Positions 54,501 to 60,727 of a DNA stretch of 64,000 nt are shown here, one piece after another. The stretch is from the NCBI RefSeq assembly GCF_000244975.1, contig NZ_CM001440.1, positions 1,663,538 through 1,727,537 on the forward strand, in the 5' to 3' direction. Source of the DNA: Saccharomonospora cyanea NA-134 (GTDB taxonomy: Bacteria > Actinomycetota > Actinomycetes > Mycobacteriales > Pseudonocardiaceae). A program made the translations under genes and the position numbers. The notes under the pieces are model-generated. The model searched no databases. It saw nothing but the letters and a program-made list of their open reading frames with translations, and was not told the origin of the DNA. Every line of letters starts with the position of its first letter. Position 1 is the first letter of the stretch.

Positions 54501-55707
54501 GGACGAGGCCGACAAGGCGTTCGCGCTGACACCGGAGGAGATCACCCTCCTCAACCCCAACACCGGCACCTGCCCGGTATTCCGCTCCCGCCGCGACGCA
54601 GAGATCACCCTCGGCATCTACCGCCGCGTTCCGGTCCTGGTCAAGGAACCGGACGAGCGCGGCCAGGGCGGCAGCAACCCGTGGGGCGTGTCGTTCATGA
54701 CGATGTTCCACATGTCCAACGACTCCCACCTCTTCCGCACCCGCGAGGACCTGGAAGCCGACGGCTGGACACTGTCCGGCAACGTCTTCACCAAGGGGGC
54801 CCAACGCATGCTGCCGCTGTACGAGGCGAAGATGCTGCACCACTACGACCACCGCTGGGCCACCTACGACGAAAAGGGCGACGTCCACGACCTCACCCTG
54901 GAGGAGAAGCAAGACCCGAGCGCGGTCGTCCTCCCCCGCTACTGGGTTTCCGAAGCCGACGTACCCACCGACCGTTTCGACAAGAACGGCAACCGCATCT
55001 ACGAAGCTGGTGTAGCCACCCGGCTCGCGAACAAGCACTGGGAGCACGATTGGCTCCTTGGGTTCCGCAACGTGTGTAGAAGTACGGATGAGCGCACGAT
55101 CATTGCCGGATGTTTTCGCCGATCTGCCGTAGGGCACAGCATGCCGCTGTTAATAAGTGACGAATCGCCGTTACTTCAGGCAGCTCTGACTTCGGTAGCG
55201 TGTGACTACGTTCTTCGGCAGAAGCTAGGGGGCACCAATCTTACCTTCAACTATTTCCAGCAAATTCCAGTTCCGGCCACTGATGCGCTCGCGATTTTCA
55301 AAACATTTATCGCCCTGCGAATTCTCGAACTGACCTACACCGCCTACGACATGGAGCCGTTCGCGCGGGACCTCGGCGACATGGGCGCCCCGTTCCGGTG
55401 GGACGAGGAGCGCCGGGCTGTCATCCGTGCGGAGTTGGACGCGCTGTTCTTCCACCTCTACGGCATCTCCCGCGAGGACGCTGACTACATCCTCGACACA
55501 TTCCCGATCGTCAAGCGTAAAGACGAGGCCAAGTACGGCACCTACCGCACCAAGGACCTGATCCTCGCCGAGTACGACCGTATGGCCGAAGCCGGAGTGA
55601 GCCTCGACAACCCGCTTGTCGACGGGGAGAACTACACCTCCACCCTCACCCCACCTCCCGGCCACGGCCCCCGCCACGCCCCCGCACCGAATGCTGGAAA
55701 CGCCTGA
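51598..55707 (+). CDS. Eco57I/PglX-like adenine-specific DNA methyltransferase
   Basis: A protein of 1,369 residues. The SAM-binding motif I CDPACGSGHFLVAAARRI lies near 517 and the catalytic motif IV LGNPPWERIK near 795, so it is an N6-adenine methylase. The N-terminal 500 residues are helical with FTLEELAGNDRKTTGSYYTP just before the catalytic core. The C-terminal part contains the target-recognition region. No PD-(D/E)xK nuclease motif is evident at the N-terminus, unlike type IIL enzymes. ATG 51598 overlaps the SNF2 stop. A stretch at 55081-55320 has about 52% GC and two TTA codons, unlike the rest. It probably marks host DNA as self for this system. Confidence 0.9.
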   Translation: MSAVTRNQVFSAVHTVGGLLPADMLARISEGKDVSGSLPSDYRVVGSRSVSDEAERHWDYLRSVWVELRRKLPRAPESETPQDVTGLAGSQWLAPLFSELGFGELTSLGSSGIPADDHATTGKTFPVSHRWNHVPVHLAAWHHSLDRRPGGAGTVPPQSLVQECLNRTENHLWGVVTNGRQLRLLRDSSALATASYVEFDLEAIFDGELFSEFVLLYRLLHVSRFAVADGASPATCWLERWRLDAITSGTRALDQLRESVRQAITTLGTGFLRHPDNTRLRENVDVQALHAALLRLVYRLLFVFVAEDRKALHPQDADEMAKQRYAKYFSTARLRAHARRRRGTAHDDLYRALRIVLDALGDEHGRPELALPGLGGIFDDTDADAPLRSLSLSNEYLLAAVRHLAQIRDVGSRRVRPVDYQHLGAEELGSIYESLLELVPKHSAIDREFTLEELAGNDRKTTGSYYTPAPLIECLLNSTLDPVIDDAVKRGEQAASTAGQADATEAITRELLSLTVCDPACGSGHFLVAAARRIAKRVAAVRERNPEPTVDAVRHALHEVIARCIYGVDLNPMAVELTKVSLWLEALEPGKPLSFLDAHVKCGNALLGATPKLLRKGIPDEAFKSIEGDDKKFARALEKQNKAERVGQHSLFDLASEAKVANTAFATGVRRITEARADVLADVRRQESAYREFAESPEYRQALHVADAWCAAFLWRKTPDAPLAVTEEVFRNLQDPDADAAPQSTHDEITHLREAYKFFHWHLEFPDVFTVPDNGADVAEDSGWSGGFSCVLGNPPWERIKLQEQEFFAQRDEEIAKARNAAARKKLIAALKDDPDRSALYAEFEAAKRKAEGESHFLRLGGRYPLTGRGDINTYAVFAEADRMLTGPRGRMGVIVPTGIATDATTQYFFKDLVEHGSLAALYDFENRSGLFPAVDSRMKFCILSLAGRAVREPAARFAFFLHDPTELDEADKAFALTPEEITLLNPNTGTCPVFRSRRDAEITLGIYRRVPVLVKEPDERGQGGSNPWGVSFMTMFHMSNDSHLFRTREDLEADGWTLSGNVFTKGAQRMLPLYEAKMLHHYDHRWATYDEKGDVHDLTLEEKQDPSAVVLPRYWVSEADVPTDRFDKNGNRIYEAGVATRLANKHWEHDWLLGFRNVCRSTDERTIIAGCFRRSAVGHSMPLLISDESPLLQAALTSVACDYVLRQKLGGTNLTFNYFQQIPVPATDALAIFKTFIALRILELTYTAYDMEPFARDLGDMGAPFRWDEERRAVIRAELDALFFHLYGISREDADYILDTFPIVKRKDEAKYGTYRTKDLILAEYDRMAEAGVSLDNPLVDGENYTSTLTPPPGHGPRHAPAPNAGNA

Positions 55708-55874
55708 TGCCCGGCGGGCGCTTGCCGTTCTGGTGGCACTTGCCCGGCAGCAGGCATCTCGCCTACGGCCGGGCTTCGGGGCGAGTGGGGCTTTGGCTCA
55801 TCGCCGCCGTGGGGGCACGTCGTGACGTTGCAAGCCCAGTTCTGGGTCCACGAGCAGGGGCAACCGCCACGTGA
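55707..55874 (+). CDS. Possible small protein at the operon end
   Basis: A frame of 55 codons whose ATG overlaps the methyltransferase stop as TGATG, exactly as the methyltransferase overlaps the SNF2 gene. It starts MPGGRLPFWWHLPGSRHLAY, then a hydrophobic GLWLIAAVGA. It runs 53 bp into the Imm1 gene in another frame, which argues against it. It could be a real membrane-associated small member of the system or a chance frame. Confidence 0.25.
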   Translation: MPGGRLPFWWHLPGSRHLAYGRASGRVGLWLIAAVGARRDVASPVLGPRAGATAT

Positions 55875-56292
55875 ACAGACCGTGGAACTCGCTGACGCCG
55901 ATGATGTACGCGCGTTCATCAAGACGTTGGCTGATGAGCAGGTCGGCGACGCCCTCCTCACTCACACCCGGCGGCCCCGTGTCGAGACGCTGATCCCCGA
56001 CGAGGACAGCCCCGGCCAGTTCCTCACCACGCCGGATCACTCGGTGATCGTGGGCGTTCACGGTCGGAGAGGCGCGATCAGTTACCGGGGAGCGGACGGT
56101 CATCATGCCGAGCCCGTGCACCTGTACAGCCATGGTGAGGAACCCGATCACCCCGTCGTATACGAGACCGACGAGTTCCCGCCCCGCTGTGAACTCCCTG
56201 TCGAGTCGGTGACCCAGGCGCTGATCGAGTTCCTGGAGACGGCGGCACGACCATTGTCGATCACGTGGCAGCCGGGTGTGGACCCGACGTAG
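55822..56292 (+). CDS. Imm1-family immunity-like protein
   Basis: A protein of 156 residues with the Imm1 pattern: an N-terminal strand region (LQAQFWVHEQG), a central SVIVGVHGRRGAISYRG and the typical ending DEFPPRCELPVESVTQALIEF then LETAARPLSITWQ. Imm1 proteins normally neutralise a polymorphic toxin encoded just upstream; no such toxin is here. It may be an orphan immunity gene or may have been recruited to the neighbouring defence operon. Starts at GTG 55822. Confidence 0.75.
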   Translation: MTLQAQFWVHEQGQPPREQTVELADADDVRAFIKTLADEQVGDALLTHTRRPRVETLIPDEDSPGQFLTTPDHSVIVGVHGRRGAISYRGADGHHAEPVHLYSHGEEPDHPVVYETDEFPPRCELPVESVTQALIEFLETAARPLSITWQPGVDPT

Positions 56293-56351
56293 CGACGTTC
56301 GGCTATGAGCTCTCGGGACGTCGTCACTACGCGGAACGGGGCTCGGCGGGG

Positions 56352-56855
56352 TCAGGTGTCGCGCGCAGGTGCCCGCTCGCTCCAGCCCAGCACCGAGAAC
56401 GAAACTCCCTGGCGGTAGGCGTCGATACCGGCGGCCGGGTACTCGATGAGGTTATCCGGCAGGTGGTGCAGGTCGAACCAGCCGAGGCCGGAGCACTTTC
56501 CCTGCTCGCGGTTCGACGGCTCACCGGCCCATCTGGTCGCGGCGAAGAACAGGCCGAGGCGAGGTTCGGGACCGGAACCGTTGACGTGAATGGTGTGGAC
56601 GTGGGTGAGGTCGTCAGGGTCGATCAGCACGCCGACCTCTTCTTCGGCCTCACGTGCGGCGGCGGTGAGCACGTCCTCGCCCGCGTCGAGCTTGCCGGAG
56701 GGCAGGTGCCACCTGCCGTCGAAAGCTCCGCCCCGGCGTCTGGTGAGCAGCAGTTTGGTGTGGCGGGTCAGGAGAACGTGAACGTCAACGATGTGGCGGT
56801 CCACGTGAGAGACGGTCATCGACGAGTCACCGTTGCATCTCTTGCCGCTGGTCAT
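56352..56855 (-). CDS. Nudix hydrolase
   Basis: A protein of 167 residues with an intact Nudix box (GKLDAGEDVLTAAAREAEEE followed by VGV). VDVHVLLTRHTKLLLTRRRG is the first strand pair and FDGRWHLPSGKL the approach to the box. It hydrolyses a nucleoside diphosphate linked to another moiety; the substrate cannot be told. ATG 56855 has GGAGG five bases before; ATG 56819 also starts the fold. The gene points towards the Imm1 gene. Confidence 0.85.
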   Translation of the reverse strand: MTSGKRCNGDSSMTVSHVDRHIVDVHVLLTRHTKLLLTRRRGGAFDGRWHLPSGKLDAGEDVLTAAAREAEEEVGVLIDPDDLTHVHTIHVNGSGPEPRLGLFFAATRWAGEPSNREQGKCSGLGWFDLHHLPDNLIEYPAAGIDAYRQGVSFSVLGWSERAPARDT

Positions 56856-56943
56856 GCGCGCCTCCGCCTGCTCTCCGAGACCACGACATTGGTGCCGTAC
56901 CAACATCGTCGCATTCTTCCTTGACAGTGGCGTCCACCACTGG

Positions 56944-57107
56944 CTAGGGGAGTCGGCATAGTCCGTCGAGGACCTTCTGGAGAAGGTCGAGCGTTACCTT
57001 CGCCCAGTCATTGGCGACTTATGCCGGGGTGCCGGCTCTGGTTGAGACGCTGATCGCCGGGTGGCTGCGGGCGAGGAGGGGCCAAGGACGGTTGGTGGGC
57101 AGGTGTG
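56944..57107 (-). pseudogene. Decayed copy 1 of a small protein gene
   Basis: The minus strand encodes RPWPLLARSHPAISVST, then an in-frame stop, then WAKVTLDLLQKVLDGLCRLP and a final stop at 56944. This matches the gene at 58306-58552 (PPWPVMTATRLSHPAISVST and LTLDLLREVLDGLRRLR). The copy lacks its N-terminus and carries a nonsense codon, so it is a pseudogene fragment. The 330-bp gene-free interval 56856-57185 contains nothing else recognised. Confidence 0.6.
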
Positions 57108-57185
57108 TCGCCGGAAGTCGCTGACCCGCTGTGGAGCGTTGGTTACGCTCGTGGTGATCTGGGGACGCAGTACGGGAGGGTGACG

Positions 57186-57644
57186 ATGGCTGAGGACTGG
57201 TACGAGGCTCTTTCCGATGAGATGGCCAACGGCGTCAGTGCCACCGATGCGGTCGGCGCGGTGCTGGGTGGCCCTGCCGGTATGGCGAAGTTGGGTATGT
57301 CGACGGCAGCGCGCATGATCGGAGAGGGAAACGGCGGATCGTGGTCTTTCGACAGAGAAGAGATCGACGCCGTCATCGCGGACTGGAAGGCGTTGGCTGA
57401 AGAACTCGAAGAAGATCGAAAAATTTTCTCCTCGGCGCAGCGAGTATCCGATGCTCCCTCTGGTGACCAGCCGTCTATCGGGTTTATGAATTCGTTACAT
57501 GAAGAAATGTCGGCGCTCGAAGAATTTAACAATTCAATGCGTGACTATGTTGCAGATTTTGTGAGTAAGTTGGAAGCTGCCAAAAAGTCGATCACTGAGT
57601 CGGATGATGTTCATGCTGAGTCGTTCGGGAAGAAGCAAGTCTGA
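57186..57644 (+). CDS. ESX/WXG-like secreted-factor candidate, unknown
   Basis: A protein of 152 residues, mostly helical, with Gly/Ala-rich centre GAVLGGPAGMAKLGM and long helices IDAVIADWKALAEELEEDRK and SALEEFNNSMRDYVADFVS. The helical hairpin organisation and the downstream DUF3558-type lipoprotein recall ESX-associated protein pairs in Pseudonocardiales. No signal peptide is visible, as expected for type VII substrates. ATG 57186 follows GGGAGGGTGACG. GC falls to about half in the last 200 bp. Its stop overlaps the lipoprotein start (TGATG). Confidence 0.55.
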   Translation: MAEDWYEALSDEMANGVSATDAVGAVLGGPAGMAKLGMSTAARMIGEGNGGSWSFDREEIDAVIADWKALAEELEEDRKIFSSAQRVSDAPSGDQPSIGFMNSLHEEMSALEEFNNSMRDYVADFVSKLEAAKKSITESDDVHAESFGKKQV

Positions 57645-58279
57645 TGCGTAATCATCCTTTCTGGTTTCGAATCGTCCCCGTGCTTGCCGTGGCTGCTGTT
57701 GGTGTTTCCTGCTCGGCGGACACGGATGGTGTGGCTCAGCCCGCGACAGGCGAGTTGAGTGCGTCGAAGCCGAGTGCGGCTCCGGAACGTCGGGTCAGTG
57801 ATCCGTTGGACGTCGCCCCGTATCTGTCTCGGCCTTGCGATCTTGTTTCCCCGGAGATGCTCGAAAGATTGGGGACTTCGCCGAGTGAGGCGACTCCGCG
57901 CCTGCCTGAGGACGACAAGATCACCGCCCAGACCGGTCCGGGTTGTAGCTGGACGGGGGAGAATGAGGGAAGCGTCGGTATCGGCATTGATTCGGGAAAC
58001 AAAGAACGCGGAGTAGGGGGACTGCGAGGGCTTGAGATCGCTCGTGATCAAGGTCGATACAAGTTGTGGGAGGAAACTTCGATCGCGGGCTACCCCGCTG
58101 TTTACATGGGGGTTAGGGATGCTCGCCATGAGGGAGACTGTGATCTCGCGGTGGGAATCGCCGACGACATGACCTTCGGGGTCTCGGCGGTCTCTTTCCG
58201 GGAGAACCCGCAGAAGGCCTGTGAGGTGGCCGTCGAAGTCGCTGCTGACGTGATCGAGAATCTGAAGGCGGGGAACTGA
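57644..58279 (+). CDS. DUF3558-type lipoprotein
   Basis: A protein of 211 residues with a lipoprotein signal: FRIVPVLAVAAVGVSCSADTD, with a lipobox-like VGVSC. The mature part has paired cysteines in RPCDLVSPEMLERLG, GPGCSWTG and EGDCDLAV, and ends in a helix with ACEVAVEVAADVIENL, which is the DUF3558 pattern. It is anchored on the outer face of the membrane. Function unknown. It is coupled to the upstream helical protein through a TGATG overlap. Confidence 0.8.
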   Translation: MRNHPFWFRIVPVLAVAAVGVSCSADTDGVAQPATGELSASKPSAAPERRVSDPLDVAPYLSRPCDLVSPEMLERLGTSPSEATPRLPEDDKITAQTGPGCSWTGENEGSVGIGIDSGNKERGVGGLRGLEIARDQGRYKLWEETSIAGYPAVYMGVRDARHEGDCDLAVGIADDMTFGVSAVSFRENPQKACEVAVEVAADVIENLKAGN

Positions 58280-58305
58280 ACTCGGCGAAGCGTGCCGATC
58301 GGCGA

Positions 58306-58552
58306 CTATCGGAGGCGGCGTAGCCCGTCGAGGACTTCGCGCAGGAGGTCGAGCGTGAGACAGGTGCCCAGCGATCGGGGACAGGTGCCGGAACGCCGGT
58401 TCTGGTGTCGAGACGCTGATCGCCGGGTGCGACAGGCGGGTCGCGGTCATGACGGGCCAGGGCGGTAGGTCGGTGAGGTCGATGGCGGTGAGCTGGGTGG
58501 TGGGGTGCTCGTCGGTGAGGGGATCGAGGAGGGCGGCGGGCGAGTCATACAT
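58306..58552 (-). pseudogene. Frameshifted copy 2 of a small protein gene
   Basis: Starts with ATG at 58552 (MYDSPAALLDPLTDEHPTTQ), continues through TDLPPWPVMTATRLSHPAIS, then the reading frame is lost after about residue 57. The conserved end LTLDLLREVLDGLRRLR and its stop at 58306 lie in another frame. The start overlaps the upstream gene by 8 bp, so it was the last member of a three-gene cassette. Function unknown; same family as the fragment at 56944-57107. Confidence 0.6.
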
Positions 58553-58760
58553 CGGTCACCTCGGCGGGAACGGCGTCGAGTTCGTCGGCGCGGGCGATCA
58601 TGTCGTCGGCGAGGGTGCGGAGCGCCTGCCCGGCTTCGCGTAGCGGCCCGGCGGGGAGTTCACCGCAGCTTTGGCGGCACATGACCTCGACGAGAATGTG
58701 GCCGAGGTTGCGGTTCACCTGGCCGGCGCGGGTGAGCAGTATCCGGTCCTTCTCGATCAC
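58545..58760 (-). CDS. Small helical protein of a conserved three-gene cassette
   Basis: A protein of 71 residues starting with GTG that overlaps the upstream stop (GTGA). It has RILLTRAGQVNRNLGHILVE, a Cys pair in MCRQSC, and a helix LREAGQALRTLADDMIARAD. It always appears to travel with the zinc-finger-like protein upstream in this type of cassette. No function is known. Overlaps the broken third gene by 8 bp. Confidence 0.55.
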   Translation of the reverse strand: MIEKDRILLTRAGQVNRNLGHILVEVMCRQSCGELPAGPLREAGQALRTLADDMIARADELDAVPAEVTDV

Positions 58761-59014
58761 GCCGTTGATCCCTCCTGGCTGATGCGGAGTCGGTGGAGCT
58801 CGCTACGACTCCAACCCACGCGGGCAGCGAGCTGGAATTCACAGGCATGGCAGGTGGGGGCGAGCCACAGCCCGGCGATCATGTCCTCGGGTGCGGGGGC
58901 GACGGTCTGCCCGCACAAGGCGGTGAACGACTCTCCCGCCCTCGGTGACGGGTTCCGGGCTGTGTCATACGCGTGTCGCCGCCCCTCGGCCTGCTGCCAT
59001 AGATATCGCTGCAT
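58757..59014 (-). CDS. Zinc-finger-like small protein
   Basis: A protein of 85 residues of a small actinobacterial family: RYLWQQAEGRRHAYDTARN, then a Cys in TALCGQTV and a Cys-x-x-Cys in PTCHACEFQLA. The His and three Cys could bind one zinc. These genes are common near DNA-binding regulators in Pseudonocardiales. First gene of the three-gene cassette on this strand. Confidence 0.6.
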   Translation of the reverse strand: MQRYLWQQAEGRRHAYDTARNPSPRAGESFTALCGQTVAPAPEDMIAGLWLAPTCHACEFQLAARVGWSRSELHRLRISQEGSTA

Positions 59015-59118
59015 CGTTGTCTCCGTGACGCTTGGTCGGGTCAGCCCTTGGCGCCGGAGCCAGCGAGTTCTCCAGCGATGGCCCGGCGGTGATGTGCAGT
59101 AGTTCCACTGACGCGGAA

Positions 59119-59140
59119 CCTTACTGCAATATTAATAAGG
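59119..59140. promoter_or_regulatory. AT-rich inverted repeat upstream of UTRA genes
   Basis: CCTTA (59119-59123) and TAAGG (59136-59140) flank a 12-bp AT-rich centre with AATATTAAT. It lies in the 218-bp divergent spacer between the zinc-finger cassette and the UTRA gene. A second short CTTA-TAAG pair lies just downstream near 59173. It is a candidate operator for the GntR regulator encoded 0.65 kb downstream. Confidence 0.35.
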
Positions 59141-59232
59141 CATCAAGGAGATGAGATTTGGGTGGCCTTGCTGTCTTACGGTTAAGGTCACGAGGGCGTA
59201 CTCATCTGCCGCGAGACACGAGGAGGCCAGCG

Positions 59233-59766
59233 ATGACCAGCGCCAGCCCGTGGACAAGCGTGTCGATGCCGTATGTGAGTGGTCACCGCGCTGACGCCTG
59301 GAGCGCTGAGGCGGCAGCGCACGGCGGCACCGGAACCCAGCGGATGCTGGGTGTGGACGAGGTGGCCGCTTCCGCGGCGGTCGCCGACGCGCTCGGCCTG
59401 GCCTCCGGTGAACCCGTGGTGGTGAGGCGTCGCCTCATGCTGTTCGACGACCGTCCGGTCGAACTCGTCGACTCGTACTATCCGGCGGGGATCGCTCGGA
59501 ACACCAGGTTGGCCGATCCTCGGAAGATCCCCGGTGGTGCCGTCGCTTTCCTGGCGGACCTTGGCTATCCGCCTCGTCGCGTTCGTGAAGACGTCAGCGC
59601 GCGTCTGGCCGCCCCGTACGAACGGACAGTGCTACAGCTCAGCGACCCGTCCTGCGTGTTGCTGCTCTCGCGCACCCTCAGCACCGACAACGATCTGCCT
59701 GTCGAAGCCAGCGTGATGACGATGGTGTCCGACAATCGACGGCTGCGCTACGAGCTGACACTGTGA
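59233..59766 (+). CDS. Stand-alone UTRA-domain protein lacking a DNA-binding domain
   Basis: A protein of 177 residues. From about residue 55 it has a full UTRA ligand-binding fold: VVVRRRLMLFDDRPVELVDS, YYPAGIARNT, FLADLGYPPRRV and the end LPVEASVMTM. No winged helix precedes it; the first 50 residues have no HTH character. ATG 59233 has AGGAGG before it. It resembles the UTRA half of the GntR protein encoded 30 bp downstream, so it may form mixed dimers with it or act as a ligand-sensing modulator. Confidence 0.75.
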   Translation: MTSASPWTSVSMPYVSGHRADAWSAEAAAHGGTGTQRMLGVDEVAASAAVADALGLASGEPVVVRRRLMLFDDRPVELVDSYYPAGIARNTRLADPRKIPGGAVAFLADLGYPPRRVREDVSARLAAPYERTVLQLSDPSCVLLLSRTLSTDNDLPVEASVMTMVSDNRRLRYELTL

Positions 59767-59796
59767 TCACCCTGACGACGTCCCCAGGAGCCGATT

Positions 59797-60519
59797 TTGC
59801 CCCGCGCACGTGACACCCGGCCCCGGCATCAGCAGATAGCCGCAGAACTGCGCGATCTCATCATGCGGGGCGAACTGAGCGCAGGTACGCAACTGCCGTC
59901 CACCGCAGAACTCGTAGCGCGGTACGGCGCGGCGAACGCCACGATCCAGCAAGCTCTGAAGGCGTTGAAGGACGAAGGCTTCCTCGACAGCCGCGTCGGC
60001 AAAGGCGTCTATGTTCGCGACCGGCAGCCGTTCGTCATCGACGCCGCCGCCTACATCACGCCCACGCCAGGCCGGTTCCGTTACCAGCTACTCAGCGTCG
60101 ACACCGTCACCCCGCCCGCGGACATCGCCGACGGACTACAACTGGAACCAGGCTCGACCGCGATCGTCCGCACCAGGATCCTCTTCCACGACGAACAGCC
60201 GGTGGAACTGTCCGCGTCCTACTATCCCGCCGGGATCGCCGCAGGCAGCAGCCTGGCGAAAGCAGCGAAAATCACCGGCGGAGCACCCCGAGTGCTCGCC
60301 GACCTCGGATTTCCGCAACGGAATTTCGTCGACCGGATTTCGGTACGTGCCCCGACCGTGGACGAACTCGAAACGCTGGAGCTTCCTGCCGGAACGCCGG
60401 TGATCCGACAGTTGCGTGTCGTCTACAGCGACAACGAACGCCCCGTCGAAGCCTCTGTTCTCATCAAAGGCGGGCACCTCTACGAACTGCTGTATCGCCA
60501 AACAGTCGAGGATGAGTAG
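59797..60519 (+). CDS. GntR-family (HutC/UTRA) regulator, KorSA-like
   Basis: A protein of 240 residues. Residues about 8-72 form the winged helix (RHQQIAAELRDLIMRGELSA, LPSTAELVARYGAANATIQQ). About 85-235 form a UTRA domain (IVRTRILFHDEQPVELSAS, YYPAGIAAGS). The order and spacing recall KorSA-type repressors of actinomycete integrative elements. It starts at TTG 59797, with CAGGAG eight bases before. It probably represses its own promoter and that of the UTRA gene. Confidence 0.85.
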   Translation: MPRARDTRPRHQQIAAELRDLIMRGELSAGTQLPSTAELVARYGAANATIQQALKALKDEGFLDSRVGKGVYVRDRQPFVIDAAAYITPTPGRFRYQLLSVDTVTPPADIADGLQLEPGSTAIVRTRILFHDEQPVELSASYYPAGIAAGSSLAKAAKITGGAPRVLADLGFPQRNFVDRISVRAPTVDELETLELPAGTPVIRQLRVVYSDNERPVEASVLIKGGHLYELLYRQTVEDE

Positions 60520-60727
60520 AGCTTGGACCACAGAAGCGCCGATCTCAGTGTCGAGGAGAGCCTGCGACGCTCATCGCCAACGTCGTCGATGACGGGGGAG
60601 ACGGCACAGTGGTCCGAACCAGGCTACGGCAGCCTGAAACACTCGCCGAGCTGCGAGCGACCATGTGAGTGGAAGATCATGGCGAACGGGTGGTTCCAGT
60701 CAGCCACGCAGATAGCGAGGGAGTTCG

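Noticed and set aside
51598-55707. Reading the methyltransferase as a type IIG restriction-methylase
   Set aside because: No N-terminal PD-(D/E)xK nuclease motif is visible; the operon context with two helicases fits a DISARM/BREX-like methylase better.
55616-55825. Plus-strand frame overlapping the methyltransferase end
   Set aside because: It starts inside the methyltransferase gene in another frame, is Pro/Arg-rich and lacks a ribosome site.
57611-58552. A 313-codon minus-strand frame as one intact gene
   Set aside because: It overlaps the well-supported lipoprotein gene. Only its first 57 residues are family-like; the true family end lies in another frame, so it is a frameshifted short gene.
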